NCBI RefSeq assembly: GCF_000758325.1
Contig: NZ_CP009459.1
Coordinates: 992,001 to 1,056,000, forward strand
Direction of reading: 5' to 3'
DNA length: 64,000 nucleotides
Origin: Cedecea neteri
GTDB lineage: Bacteria > Pseudomonadota > Gammaproteobacteria > Enterobacterales > Enterobacteriaceae
Positions 9,765 to 19,136 of the stretch are shown in pieces (position 1 is the first letter of the stretch; every line of letters begins with the position of its first letter). The notes beneath the pieces were generated by a model. That model saw nothing but the letters and a program-made list of their open reading frames with translations. It had not been told where the DNA came from and made no database searches. The translations under genes were made by a program, and so were the position numbers.

Positions 9765-10973
9765 ATGAATACTGCCACCTACAACCGTACTCGCTGGTTA
9801 ACCCTCATCGGAACCATCATTACCCAGTTCGCGCTGGGTTCCGTTTATACCTGGAGCCTGTTCAACAGCGCACTGTCCCAAAAGCTGGACGCGCCAATCA
9901 GCCAGGTCGCCTTCTCCTTCGGCCTGCTGAGCCTTGGCCTCGCCATCTCTTCTTCTGTGGCGGGCAAACTGCAGGACCGCTTTGGCGTGCGTAAAGTAAC
10001 AATGGCGGCGGGCGTGCTGCTCGGGGCCGGACTGTTCTTCACCGCACATGCCAACAACCTGATGATGCTGTGGCTCACGGCGGGCGTGCTGGTTGGCCTG
10101 GCAGATGGCGCTGGCTACCTGCTGACGCTGTCGAACTGCGTGAAGTGGTTCCCGGAGCGTAAAGGCCTGATCTCTGCCTTCTCCATCGGCGCCTATGGCC
10201 TCGGCAGCCTCGGTTTTAAATACATTGATACCCACCTGCTAGCGGCCTACGGCCTGGAAAACACCTTTATGATTTGGGGTGGCCTGGCGATGGTGATGGT
10301 GCTGTTCGGTGCCACCATGATGAAAGATGCTCCGCTGCAGGAAACTAAATCGACAAACGGCAAAGCAAAAACCGATTTCACTCTCGCTGAATCTATGCGT
10401 CAGCCACAATACTGGATGCTGGCTCTGATGTTCCTCACCGCCTGCATGAGCGGCCTGTACGTTATCGGCGTCGCAAAAGATATCGCTCAGGGCATGGTTC
10501 ACCTGGATGCTATGTCCGCCGCCAACGCGGTCACCATTATCTCCATTGCTAATCTGAGCGGCCGCCTGGTACTCGGCATCCTGTCAGATAAAATTGCCCG
10601 CATTCGCGTAATTACGATTGGTCAGGTGATTTCTCTGGTCGGAATGGCGGCCCTGCTGTTTGCCCCGCTGAACGAAGTCACCTTCTTTGCGGCCATCGCC
10701 TGTGTAGCCTTTAACTTTGGCGGCACCATCACCGTTTACCCTTCGCTGGTCAGCGAATTCTTTGGTCTGAACAACCTGACCAAAAACTACGGCGTGATAT
10801 ACCTGGGCTTCGGCATCGGCAGTATCTGCGGCTCCATCATCGCCTCGCTGTTCGGCGGCTTCTACGTGACCTTCTGCGTTATCTTCGCCCTGCTGATTCT
10901 GTCGCTGGCAATTTCCACCACGATTCGCCAGCCGGTACGTGCCGTACTCAATCACAAGCACGCCCACGCCTGA
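9765..10973 (+). CDS. yhjX: YhjX, MFS pyruvate transporter (OFA family)
   Basis: The 402 residues equal the length of E. coli YhjX, with about 12 hydrophobic helices. Characteristic blocks are TLIGTIITQFALGSVYTWSLFN, GLADGAGYLLTLSNCVKWFPERKG and SEFFGLNNLTKNYGVIYLGFG. In E. coli the gene is the main target of the YpdA/YpdB pyruvate-sensing two-component system and the product has been linked to pyruvate uptake. Upstream YpdB-like repeats support the same control here. Confidence 0.95.
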   Translation: MNTATYNRTRWLTLIGTIITQFALGSVYTWSLFNSALSQKLDAPISQVAFSFGLLSLGLAISSSVAGKLQDRFGVRKVTMAAGVLLGAGLFFTAHANNLMMLWLTAGVLVGLADGAGYLLTLSNCVKWFPERKGLISAFSIGAYGLGSLGFKYIDTHLLAAYGLENTFMIWGGLAMVMVLFGATMMKDAPLQETKSTNGKAKTDFTLAESMRQPQYWMLALMFLTACMSGLYVIGVAKDIAQGMVHLDAMSAANAVTIISIANLSGRLVLGILSDKIARIRVITIGQVISLVGMAALLFAPLNEVTFFAAIACVAFNFGGTITVYPSLVSEFFGLNNLTKNYGVIYLGFGIGSICGSIIASLFGGFYVTFCVIFALLILSLAISTTIRQPVRAVLNHKHAHA

Positions 10974-10995
10974 CAGTCTTCGCAATCCCTACGTT

Positions 10996-11020
10996 AAGGC
11001 CGCCAAATAGGGCGGCTTTG
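10996..11020 (+). terminator. Probable terminator after yhjX
   Basis: The stem AAGGCCGCC / GGCGGCTT (one bulged base) lies about 20 bases after the stop. The T run is weak. Confidence 0.45.
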
Positions 11021-11248
11021 GCGTAACCCATCATCACATCTCTTGCTCTCTTCAAACTAAAACACAAGCTCAGCAATGAAATAACAGTCTTTGGCAAGAC
11101 TTTTTCGCCACAATCTGTATTATCCCGGCCAGGATAAATCTCCCTTGTAATCGCCTTATCCTCTTTTCACTCGTCAGGCTAGCAGAGGGATGTCTCTCCT
11201 AAGACAGCATTTGCTATCCAGAACAGTTCCACAGAGAAAACGAGCATC

Positions 11249-12925
11249 ATGGTAAAAAAAACCAGCCGAAAATCGCTCTGGACATATATTTATGTCTCAT
11301 TGCTACTGATTGCAGCCCTAATTATGATTGCGGGTAACTCACCGCTTGATGTCTATCCCGTTGTTATCGCTGCAAGTGCCTTCATTTTTACCTGCGGTTT
11401 ATTTTATTTATTTTCCGCCAGAGTCATTTTTGCCGTTGCCACCAGCAGCCTGCTGGTCATTCTGCTGCAATTTTGCAACCAGCTTAAGGTCCACTATTAC
11501 AAAGACCAGCTGCTGTTCAGTGATTTTTTCCTGATGGCCGATCCCGCCAATGCGGGCACGCTGCTGCACTATCCCTCTGCGGGGCTCGCAGTTGCGGCAA
11601 TGATAGCGCTGCTCATCCTGACAATTATCATCAGTTGGCGTGTCGCACCGCGCCGCAAAGGGATGCTCGCCCCGCTGATAGCCCTCGCCGTGATGCTGGG
11701 CTCTGCATCTACGCTTAGCCATAGCGTGCTAAAAAATCAGCGCAACTGGGCAACCCAGTTGCCTGGCGGTACCGGTGTACTGTCGAACCTGGCGTTGTCC
11801 GGCATCCAGACTCAGTACGACGCGCCAACGTTCCCTCAGGCAACGTCTTTGGAATTTGCCTCTCGCGCAGCGGCGCTGAATAACAAGACAACTGCCTCAG
11901 CCAGCGTAAAGCCTGATATCGTTCTGCTGCTGCAGGAATCGACGGTGGATCCCCGCCTGTATAAGGTACCAGACCCTAAATTACTGCCTCACTTTTCTAT
12001 GTTTGAGCAGGACAGTAAGGTGAAAGCCCACACTCTGATGCGCGTACAAACCTTTGGGGGCGGCACATGGCTGTCTGAATTCGCGGTCTTAACCGGAATG
12101 CGCAGCGATGATTTTGGGGCGCTGAAAAACTCCGTCTTTTATTCAGCTATCGATCACGTCAATGACAGTCTGTTTAAGCAGATGAAAGACAACGGTTACT
12201 ACACCGTAGTGCTGACACCATTCAATAAATCGGCCTATAACGCCGGACATGCCTACACCATGATGGGCGTGGATAAAATCATTCAGCCGCAGGAGTTGGG
12301 CTACCCTGGTGATTTGTCGGACAACCTTTGGCACATTACGACCGGTGACGTCCTGGGCTATGTGAAAAAGATCCTTGCCGGCCAAACCAATAAGCCATTG
12401 TTTATTTATGCGTTAACGATGTATGAGCACGGCCCCTATGACTCAGGGCATTCTGATGATTACCAGCTGGCTTCAGTAGTGAAAAATGAAGATTCAGCCG
12501 GTAAATATAGCCATTATGTCGAGAAGATTAAAAACTCTGAAACCGCGCTGGCTGACTTTTTCCAGTTCGTTGATCAACGCCAACGACCAACCATGTTTAT
12601 GTACTTTGGCGATCATCAGCCCGGCATCGACTGGGAGAACGGCTACACCACAGCACAGCAAAAACCGTCCCTCTTCACCCAATTTAGCCTGCGTGACAAT
12701 TTTAATGCGCCGCCGGTGGCGGGCCTCGGCGCCATCACCGATATCGCTTTCCTTGGCGGAATGCTACTCGAACAGGCCCAGCTTAAAGTGTCGCCGTTCT
12801 ACCAGGCCAATATCGATATGCGCTATTTATGCCAGGGCAGACTGAATGATTGCCCGGACACAACGCTGTTTAATAGTTACCGGCATTATGTCTACGATGA
12901 ACTGCATGCAGCCTCGAAGCCCTGA
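11249..12925 (+). CDS. LTA-synthase-like phosphoglycerol/sulfatase-family envelope transferase
   Basis: The 558-residue product has an N-terminal membrane domain of about five helices (within residues 14-160), then a periplasmic alkaline-phosphatase-fold domain (about 205-530). Candidate catalytic and metal positions are E230 (LLQEST), T273 (FGGGTWLSEF, the LtaS-like nucleophile position) and D455-H456 (FGDHQPG). Relatives include LtaS and OpgB, which move phosphoglycerol from phosphatidylglycerol onto a polymer or glucan. The acceptor is unknown here. E. coli has no counterpart at this locus. The gene sits between yhjX and eptB with its own leader and terminator. The family is certain; the reaction is inferred. 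Confidence 0.8.
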   Translation: MVKKTSRKSLWTYIYVSLLLIAALIMIAGNSPLDVYPVVIAASAFIFTCGLFYLFSARVIFAVATSSLLVILLQFCNQLKVHYYKDQLLFSDFFLMADPANAGTLLHYPSAGLAVAAMIALLILTIIISWRVAPRRKGMLAPLIALAVMLGSASTLSHSVLKNQRNWATQLPGGTGVLSNLALSGIQTQYDAPTFPQATSLEFASRAAALNNKTTASASVKPDIVLLLQESTVDPRLYKVPDPKLLPHFSMFEQDSKVKAHTLMRVQTFGGGTWLSEFAVLTGMRSDDFGALKNSVFYSAIDHVNDSLFKQMKDNGYYTVVLTPFNKSAYNAGHAYTMMGVDKIIQPQELGYPGDLSDNLWHITTGDVLGYVKKILAGQTNKPLFIYALTMYEHGPYDSGHSDDYQLASVVKNEDSAGKYSHYVEKIKNSETALADFFQFVDQRQRPTMFMYFGDHQPGIDWENGYTTAQQKPSLFTQFSLRDNFNAPPVAGLGAITDIAFLGGMLLEQAQLKVSPFYQANIDMRYLCQGRLNDCPDTTLFNSYRHYVYDELHAASKP

Positions 12926-12950
12926 TCCTCTTTGCTAAACAGACCGTAAA

Positions 12951-12979
12951 AGACCCCACCTAAGCGGGGTCTTTTTTTG
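12951..12979 (+). terminator. Rho-independent terminator
   Basis: The stem AGACCCC / GGGGTCT has an 8-base loop followed by seven Ts. It lies 25 bases after the LTA-synthase-like gene. Confidence 0.9.
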
Positions 12980-13111
12980 TTAAAAAACGGCCATGCCCTT
13001 CAAATTTTGATGCATCGCCAGGATTCCTCTTCGTTTCACTAGCCATTCAGAACTAGCTGGCGACTCTACGGTCTGAATAGCGCTAATTTTTTATATCGCC
13101 TGGACGCCTGA

Positions 13112-14794
13112 ATGAATTACATAAAAACACTCTCTCAGCAAAAACTGTGTCTTTTGCTTGGGGTATACATCGGCTGGTTTTTGAATATCTCTGTTTTCTA
13201 CCAACGTTTTGATAGCCGCGCCCAGGTCTTCATTGCCTGGAAAGGCATGGCTGCAGCTGCCGAGTTTTTGGCCTGCCTGTTGGTGACGTTTTTCCTGTTA
13301 CGCCTGCTGTCGATTTTTGGTCGTCATCTCTGGCGAGTACTGGCTTCCTTCGTGGTGCTGTGTTCCGTGGCCGCCAGCTACTACATGACCTTCTTCAACG
13401 TGGTCATCGGCTACGGCATCATCGCTTCAGTGATGACCACCGATATCGACCTCTCTAAAGAGGTTGTTGGCTACCACTTTGCGATCTGGATGGGGCTGGT
13501 CAGCGCCATCCCGCTGTTCCTTATCTGGGTGAACACATCACAAGACACGCTGCTTCAACACTTGAAAACCCCCGGCCAGCGCATCAAAAACATCGCTATC
13601 CTGCTATGTGCGGGCCTGCTGGTTTGGGCCCCGCTGCGCATGCTGGGTGAAATGCAGTCCGACGATGAGCAGGGTTCAACGACGGATATGGCAAGCTACG
13701 GCGGCGTCGTGGCAAGCTCCTATGTCCCGGTCAATTGGGTCTCTTCCCTGGGGCTTTTTGCCTGGGCAAATGCCGACGAATCCACCGGCAACGGCTCGCT
13801 GATGAATCCCACAAAAAAGTTCACCTACGTTACGCCTCCGGGTCTGGACGATGTCAATGTGGTTTTTATTATTGGCGAAACCACACGCTGGGATCATATG
13901 GGGATATTTGGCTATGGCCGCGACACCACGCCAAACCTCGCTAAAGAAAAAAACCTGGTCGCCTTCCGCGGGGAGTCCTGCGACACGGCCACCAAACTCT
14001 CGCTGCGCTGTATGTTCGTCCGCGAAGGCGGGGCAGAAGATAACCCTCAGCGTACGCTGAAAGAGCAAAACATATTCGCGGTCTTAAAGCAGCTGGGGTT
14101 TAGTACCGACCTTTACGCCATGCAGAGCGAAATTTGGTTCTACAAAAATGCCATGCCTGACACCCTTGCCTTCCGCGAACAAATCGCCGCAGAGCCCCGC
14201 AACCGCGGCAGAACCGTGGACGACATGCTGCTGGTAGACGAGATGAAGCAATCCCTTGAGCAGAATCCTGACGGCAAACATCTGATGATTCTGCATACCA
14301 AAGGCTCCCACTTCTCCTATGCCCAGCGCTACCCTCGCAGCTTTGCGAAATGGACCCCAGAATGCATTGATATTGGCAAAGGCTGTTCAAAGGAGATGCT
14401 GATTAACGCTTTTGATAATTCGGTACTTTATGTCGATACGATGATAGACAGCGTGCTCGACCAGCTTCGCGATAAGAAAGCGATTGTCTTCTACGCCGCC
14501 GACCACGGCGAGTCTATCAGCGATTCCATGCACCTGCACGGCACTCCGCGTAAAATGGCACCGCCGGAACAATTCCGCGTCCCGCTGCTGGTTTGGGCCT
14601 CGGATAAATACCTGGAAAATCCAACGGCTGCCGACGCCTTTAAGCATCTGCAAGAGCAGGCAGCCATGAAGGTACCTCATCGCCACGTTGAGCTGTTCGA
14701 CACCATCCTCGGCTGCCTGGGCTATACCTCACCCAACGGGGGAATTAATCAGAATAACAACTGGTGCCATGTACCGGATAAAGCCGTGAATTAA
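13112..14794 (+). CDS. eptB: EptB, Kdo-lipid A phosphoethanolamine transferase
   Basis: The product has 560 residues against 563 in E. coli. About five N-terminal helices (residues 12-170) precede a periplasmic sulfatase/alkaline-phosphatase domain. Motifs include IIGETTRWDHMGIFGYGRDTTP in segments, the nucleophile region CDTATKLSLRCMF, LHTKGSHFSYAQRYP and AADHGES with the metal-binding Asp-His. In E. coli it adds phosphoethanolamine to the outer Kdo of lipopolysaccharide under sigma-E control and sRNA repression. A terminator follows the stop. Confidence 0.95.
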   Translation: MNYIKTLSQQKLCLLLGVYIGWFLNISVFYQRFDSRAQVFIAWKGMAAAAEFLACLLVTFFLLRLLSIFGRHLWRVLASFVVLCSVAASYYMTFFNVVIGYGIIASVMTTDIDLSKEVVGYHFAIWMGLVSAIPLFLIWVNTSQDTLLQHLKTPGQRIKNIAILLCAGLLVWAPLRMLGEMQSDDEQGSTTDMASYGGVVASSYVPVNWVSSLGLFAWANADESTGNGSLMNPTKKFTYVTPPGLDDVNVVFIIGETTRWDHMGIFGYGRDTTPNLAKEKNLVAFRGESCDTATKLSLRCMFVREGGAEDNPQRTLKEQNIFAVLKQLGFSTDLYAMQSEIWFYKNAMPDTLAFREQIAAEPRNRGRTVDDMLLVDEMKQSLEQNPDGKHLMILHTKGSHFSYAQRYPRSFAKWTPECIDIGKGCSKEMLINAFDNSVLYVDTMIDSVLDQLRDKKAIVFYAADHGESISDSMHLHGTPRKMAPPEQFRVPLLVWASDKYLENPTAADAFKHLQEQAAMKVPHRHVELFDTILGCLGYTSPNGGINQNNNWCHVPDKAVN

Positions 14795-14821
14795 TATTCA
14801 CGCCGCATCCGACAATTAAAT

Positions 14822-14849
14822 AAAACACTCCGTATTACGGGGTGTTTTT
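14822..14849 (+). terminator. Rho-independent terminator after eptB
   Basis: The stem AAAACACTCCG / CGGGGTGTTTT has a 5-base loop and one G-T wobble, and ends in Ts. Confidence 0.85.
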
Positions 14850-15233
14850 CTATTTTCAGCCTCGCCGTTTATTCGCATCATTTTCTGCCATTTTTGCTTC
14901 TGCAAGGCCAGATTAATTCATCGTATTTGGTTATGGAAAAGCGTGGTTTTTTGCGCGGCCGCTTATGATGAGGGACAGCATTTTCCGCTGTGAGCGATGC
15001 AGATCACAAAATAAATCGTGCAACAATTCATCGTTTAACACAAAATTTTACCTATTCAGGACAATCGGTTCGCGCTATAGGTTGCAAATTAAGCAGTGCA
15101 ATATTCTGGTAACAAGCCTGTAGCATAAATTTCCCTGCTGGAAATGTCCCCGGAAGGTTTTTTTAATCTTTGCCCGCCGAATCCCACCTTGCTTGTAAAT
15201 CCCCGTGACCTGTATTGACGTTTCCTTAATCTG

Positions 15234-15263
15234 TTGACAGATTGTAGGACGAGAGGGGCTATT
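15234..15263 (+). promoter_or_regulatory. Candidate sigma-70 promoter for dppA
   Basis: TTGACA (15234-15239) is followed 18 bases later by GCTATT (15258-15263). This would give a leader of about 140 bases, similar to the long leader of E. coli dppA. Confidence 0.5.
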
Positions 15264-15376
15264 TACGGACCGTCTGTGCTACCTCCATGCATGACTCGCG
15301 AAAGGAACTGCTAGCCTCACCACCGCCTCCGGGCACACCGTACCGACCACCCACAAATAACAATGGTCAGACGGTT

Positions 15377-15398
15377 ACAAAACACAACACGACACATA
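15377..15398 (+). promoter_or_regulatory. CA-rich leader element, probable GcvB sRNA target
   Basis: A run of A and C residues (ACAAAACACAACACGACACA) lies 15-36 bases before the dppA start codon. dppA is an established GcvB target in E. coli and Salmonella, and the G/U-rich R1 region of GcvB pairs with such CA-rich leaders. Pairing here is inferred from composition only. Confidence 0.55.
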
Positions 15399-15412
15399 AT
15401 TGGAGCAGAATA

Positions 15413-17020
15413 ATGAGTATTTCCTTGAAGAAGTCAGGGATGCTGAAATTTGGTCTGAGCCTGGTTGCCATGACCGTTGCAGCAAGCGTACAAGCCAAAA
15501 CCCTGGTTTACTGTTCAGAAGGTTCCCCAGAGGGCTTTAACCCACAGCTGTTCACTTCCGGCACGACTTACGATGCCAGCTCCGTACCGATTTATAACCG
15601 TCTGGTGGAATTTAAAACCGGTACCACCGAAATCATCCCAGGCCTGGCTGAGAAATGGGACGTTAGCCCGGACGGTAAAACCTACACCTTCCACCTGCGT
15701 AAAGGCGTGAAGTGGCAGGACAATAAAGACTTCAAACCGACTCGTGATTTCAACGCCGACGACGTTGTGTTCTCCTTCGACCGTCAGAAAAACAAAGACA
15801 ACCCGTATCACAAAGTCTCCGGCGGCAGCTACGAATACTTCGAAGGTATGGGCCTGCCTGACCTGATTACCGACATCAAGAAAGTCGACGATAATACCGT
15901 GCAGTTCGTGCTGGCTCGTCCAGAAGCGCCGTTCCTCGCGGACATGGCCATGGACTTCGCCTCTATTCTTTCTAAAGAATATGCGGACAACATGATGAAA
16001 GCCGGCACCCCGGAAAAAACCGACCTGAACCCAATCGGTACCGGTCCTTTCCAGCTGCTGCAGTACCAGAAAGACTCCCGTATTCTGTATAAAGCCTTCC
16101 CGGGCTACTGGGGTACCAAGCCGCAGATCGATCGCCTGGTCTTCTCCATCACGCCAGACGCTTCCGTGCGTTACGCCAAACTGCAGAAAAACGAATGTCA
16201 GGTGATGCCGTTCCCGAACCCGGCCGACATCGCCCGCATGAAAGAAGACAAGAACATCAATCTGATGGAACAGGCTGGCCTGAACGTGGGTTACCTCTCC
16301 TTCAACACCGAGAAGAAGCCGTTTGACGACGTGAAAGTGCGTCAGGCGCTGACCTACGCGGTGAACAAAGAAGCGATCATCAAAGCCGTTTATCAGGGCG
16401 CGGGCACCGCGGCTAAAAACCTGATCCCACCAACCATGTGGGGCTACAACGATGACGTGAAGGACTACACCTACGATCCTGAAAAAGCGAAAGCGCTGCT
16501 GAAAGAAGCGGGCCAGGATAAAGGCTTCACCGTTGACCTGTGGGCAATGCCGGTACAGCGTCCGTACAACCCGAACGCTCGCCGCATGGCTGAGATGATT
16601 CAGGCTGACTGGGCGAAAGTTGGCGTGACCGCTAAAATCGTGACCTACGAGTGGGGCGAGTACCTGAAGCGCGCTAAAGCCGGTGAACACCAGGCCGTAA
16701 TGATGGGCTGGACCGGCGACAATGGGGATCCGGATAACTTCTTCGCCACCCTGTTCAGCTGTGCCGCAGCGAAAGACGGTTCCAACTACTCTCGCTGGTG
16801 CTACAAGCCGTTTGAAGATCTGATTCAGCCGGCTCGCGCCACCGACGACCACAACAAGCGTGTTGAACTGTACAAACAGGCTCAGGTTGTGATGCACGAT
16901 CAGGCGCCAGCGCTGATCATCGCTCACTCCACCGTGTTCGAGCCAGTGCGTAAAGAAGTTAAAGGCTACGTGGTTGATCCACTGGGCAAACACCACTTCG
17001 AAAACGTGTCCGTCGAATAA
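15413..17020 (+). CDS. dppA: DppA, periplasmic dipeptide-binding protein
   Basis: The 535 residues equal the length of E. coli DppA, starting MSISLKKSGMLKFGLSLVAM. The signal peptide is cleaved after VQA. The mature protein keeps TLVYCSEGSPEGFNPQ, WTGDNGDPDNFF and the C-terminal GKHHFENVS. It captures dipeptides and haem for the DppBCDF transporter and serves Tap-mediated chemotaxis in E. coli. ATG 15413 is chosen over the upstream open frame because it gives a proper signal peptide and has TTGGAG 8 bases upstream. It is first in dppABCDF. Confidence 0.97.
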   Translation: MSISLKKSGMLKFGLSLVAMTVAASVQAKTLVYCSEGSPEGFNPQLFTSGTTYDASSVPIYNRLVEFKTGTTEIIPGLAEKWDVSPDGKTYTFHLRKGVKWQDNKDFKPTRDFNADDVVFSFDRQKNKDNPYHKVSGGSYEYFEGMGLPDLITDIKKVDDNTVQFVLARPEAPFLADMAMDFASILSKEYADNMMKAGTPEKTDLNPIGTGPFQLLQYQKDSRILYKAFPGYWGTKPQIDRLVFSITPDASVRYAKLQKNECQVMPFPNPADIARMKEDKNINLMEQAGLNVGYLSFNTEKKPFDDVKVRQALTYAVNKEAIIKAVYQGAGTAAKNLIPPTMWGYNDDVKDYTYDPEKAKALLKEAGQDKGFTVDLWAMPVQRPYNPNARRMAEMIQADWAKVGVTAKIVTYEWGEYLKRAKAGEHQAVMMGWTGDNGDPDNFFATLFSCAAAKDGSNYSRWCYKPFEDLIQPARATDDHNKRVELYKQAQVVMHDQAPALIIAHSTVFEPVRKEVKGYVVDPLGKHHFENVSVE

Positions 17021-17040
17021 TAAAAGTAACGTGCTTTATT

Positions 17041-17127
17041 CCCTCTCCCCCGTGGGGAGAGGGTTAGGGTGAGGGGTATTGGCGTTGTCCACCCTCACCC
17101 CGACCCTCTCCCTCAAAGGGAGAGGGG
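17041..17127. repeat. Inverted pair of REP-like elements, dppA-dppB gap
   Basis: One copy at 17041-17076 has the stem CCCTCTCCCC/GGGGAGAGGG followed by TTAGGGTGAGGGG. A second copy at 17091-17127 is in opposite orientation. The position after the highly expressed binding-protein gene suits 3'-end protection of the dppA mRNA segment. Confidence 0.85.
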
Positions 17128-17194
17128 GAAACATTTGTGAGCAATACAGACGGAACAGTTACCAGGCTTTCCGTCACTACAGAGAATCCGGGAT

Positions 17195-18214
17195 ATGCTG
17201 CAGTTCATCCTCCGACGACTGGGGTTAGTCATCCCCACGTTTATAGGTATTACCCTACTCACCTTCGCTTTCGTGCATATGATCCCCGGAGACCCGGTGA
17301 TGATCATGGCCGGAGAGCGCGGTATTTCTCCTGAGCGTCACGCCCAACTGCTGGCCGAGATGGGTCTCGACAAGCCAATGTGGCAGCAGTACCTCCATTA
17401 CATCTGGGGCGTAATGCATGGCGATCTGGGCATTTCATTAAAGAGCCGTCTCCCGGTTTGGGACGAGTTCGTGCCACGCTTTAAAGCAACGCTGGAACTC
17501 GGCATCTGCGCGATGATTTTCGCCGTTGCCGTCGGCATCCCGGTGGGCGTTCTGGCCGCCGTGAAGCGTGGTTCAATCTTCGACCACACCGCCGTTGGCC
17601 TGGCGCTGACCGGCTATTCCATGCCAATTTTCTGGTGGGGCATGATGCTCATCATGCTGGTGTCGGTGCACTGGAACCTGACGCCGGTGTCCGGGCGCAT
17701 CAGCGACACCGTGTTCCTGGATGATTCCCTGCCGCTCACCGGGTTTGCGCTGATAGATACTGCTATCTGGGGCCAGCCGGGTGATTTTATTGACGCCGTC
17801 GCCCACATGATTTTGCCTGCCATTGTGCTGGGCACTATTCCGCTGGCGGTTATCGTGCGTATGACCCGCTCTTCCATGCTGGAAGTGCTGGGCGAAGACT
17901 ACATCCGTACCGCTCGCGCCAAGGGCCTGACTCGTATGCGCGTGATCGTGGTTCATGCCCTGCGCAACGCGATGCTGCCTGTCGTCACGGTTATCGGCCT
18001 GCAGGTCGGTACTCTGCTGGCAGGCGCCATCCTGACGGAAACTATCTTCTCCTGGCCGGGCCTTGGCCGCTGGCTCATCGACGCCCTGCAGCGTCGTGAC
18101 TACCCGGTAGTCCAGGGCGGCGTGCTGCTGGTGGCGACGATGATTATCCTCGTCAACCTGCTGGTAGACCTGCTGTACGGCGTGGTGAACCCGCGTATAC
18201 GCCATAAGAAATAA
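17195..18214 (+). CDS. dppB: DppB, dipeptide ABC transporter permease
   Basis: The 339 residues equal the length of E. coli DppB. It is an inner-membrane permease with about six helices. The OppB-type N-terminus is MLQFILRRLGLVIPTFIGIT, and the EAA loop that contacts the ATPase is seen in DYIRTARAKGLTRMRVIVVHALRNA. GAGAATCCGGG precedes the ATG. The gene is separated from dppA by 174 bases carrying a REP pair. Confidence 0.97.
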   Translation: MLQFILRRLGLVIPTFIGITLLTFAFVHMIPGDPVMIMAGERGISPERHAQLLAEMGLDKPMWQQYLHYIWGVMHGDLGISLKSRLPVWDEFVPRFKATLELGICAMIFAVAVGIPVGVLAAVKRGSIFDHTAVGLALTGYSMPIFWWGMMLIMLVSVHWNLTPVSGRISDTVFLDDSLPLTGFALIDTAIWGQPGDFIDAVAHMILPAIVLGTIPLAVIVRMTRSSMLEVLGEDYIRTARAKGLTRMRVIVVHALRNAMLPVVTVIGLQVGTLLAGAILTETIFSWPGLGRWLIDALQRRDYPVVQGGVLLVATMIILVNLLVDLLYGVVNPRIRHKK

Positions 18215-18223
18215 GGGGCCATC

Positions 18224-19126
18224 ATGACGCAACTGACTGAAAATAAAGTGGTGGCAGCACCCAAGCCGATGACGCCTTTCCAGGAGTTCTGGCACTACTT
18301 CAAACGCAATAAAGGGGCGGTGATCGGCCTGGTGTACGTCGCCATCATGATCTTCATCGCCATCTTCGCTAACTTCCTCGCGCCCCACGCGCCAGCCGAG
18401 CAGTTCCGCGACGCGCTGCTGCATCCGCCGGTGTGGCAGGAAGGCGGGAGCTGGAGCTACATCCTCGGCACCGACGACGTCGGCCGCGATGTGCTTTCCC
18501 GCCTGATGTATGGCGCTCGCCTGTCGCTGCTGGTCGGCTGCCTGGTGGTCGTCCTGTCGCTGGTGATGGGGATTGTGCTGGGCCTGGTCGCCGGTTACTT
18601 CGGCGGCGTGGTCGACAACATTATCATGCGCGTGGTCGATATCATGCTGGCGCTGCCAAGCCTGCTGCTGGCGCTGGTGCTGGTGGCTATCTTCGGCCCG
18701 TCCATCGGTAACGCCGCGCTGGCGTTGACCTTCGTGGCTCTGCCGCACTATGTGCGTTTGACCCGCGCGGCGGTGCTGGTGGAAGTTAACCGCGACTACG
18801 TAACCGCCTCCCGAGTGGCGGGTGCTGGCCCGGTTCGCCAGATGTTTGTGAATATCTTCCCGAATACCCTTGCGCCGCTGATCGTTCAGGCGTCGCTCGG
18901 CTTCTCAAACGCCATTCTCGATATGGCCGCTCTTGGCTTCCTCGGCATGGGTGCGCAGCCGCCAACACCGGAGTGGGGCACCATGCTCGCCGACGTGTTG
19001 CAGTTCGCGCAGAGTGCCTGGTGGGTTGTGACCTTCCCGGGTCTGGCAATCCTGCTAACGGTGCTGGCATTTAACCTGATGGGTGACGGTCTGCGTGACG
19101 CGCTCGATCCCAAACTGAAGCAGTAA
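18224..19126 (+). CDS. dppC: DppC, dipeptide ABC transporter permease
   Basis: The 300 residues equal the length of E. coli DppC. It is the second permease of the complex, with the OppC-type N-terminal domain (residues about 12-65) and the EAA motif [24 protein letters not shown]. The motif [21 protein letters not shown] is typical of peptide and nickel permeases. It lies 9 bases after dppB with AAGGGG as ribosome site. Confidence 0.97.
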   Translation: MTQLTENKVVAAPKPMTPFQEFWHYFKRNKGAVIGLVYVAIMIFIAIFANFLAPHAPAEQFRDALLHPPVWQEGGSWSYILGTDDVGRDVLSRLMYGARLSLLVGCLVVVLSLVMGIVLGLVAGYFGGVVDNIIMRVVDIMLALPSLLLALVLVAIFGPSIGNAALALTFVALPHYVRLTRAAVLVEVNRDYVTASRVAGAGPVRQMFVNIFPNTLAPLIVQASLGFSNAILDMAALGFLGMGAQPPTPEWGTMLADVLQFAQSAWWVVTFPGLAILLTVLAFNLMGDGLRDALDPKLKQ

Positions 19127-19136
19127 GAGGTTCGAG

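Larger units (their letters stand above)
14850..15412. promoter_or_regulatory. eptB-dppA intergenic region and dppA leader
   Basis: About 560 bases carry no convincing gene. The frame upstream of dppA is open from 15287, but that extension is not DppA-like. The region holds the dppA promoter candidate near 15234-15263 and a CA-rich leader. In E. coli the tRNA gene proK lies between eptB and dppA; no tRNA cloverleaf or GGTTCGAAT arm is visible here. Confidence 0.55.

Noticed and set aside
14991-15007. TGTGA...TCACA pair upstream of dppA considered as a CRP site
   Set aside because: The half-sites are separated by 10 bases instead of 6, so it does not fit CRP.
15287-15412. N-terminal extension of dppA from ATG 15287
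   Set aside because: The 42 extra residues are Pro/Thr/Asn-rich, not conserved, and would hide the signal peptide. ATG 15413 has a good ribosome site.
15515-16996. 493-codon minus-strand frame opposite dppA
   Set aside because: dppA is a clear full-length orthologue on the other strand; the antisense frame shows no family features.
17041-17127. Clustered GC palindromes considered as a CRISPR array
   Set aside because: Repeats are inverted pairs with imperfect identity and no regular spacer series, so they are REP-like.
17573-18748. 391-codon minus-strand frame across dppB and dppC
   Set aside because: It spans two conserved genes and is rich in His, Gln and Asp, as expected from an antisense reading.
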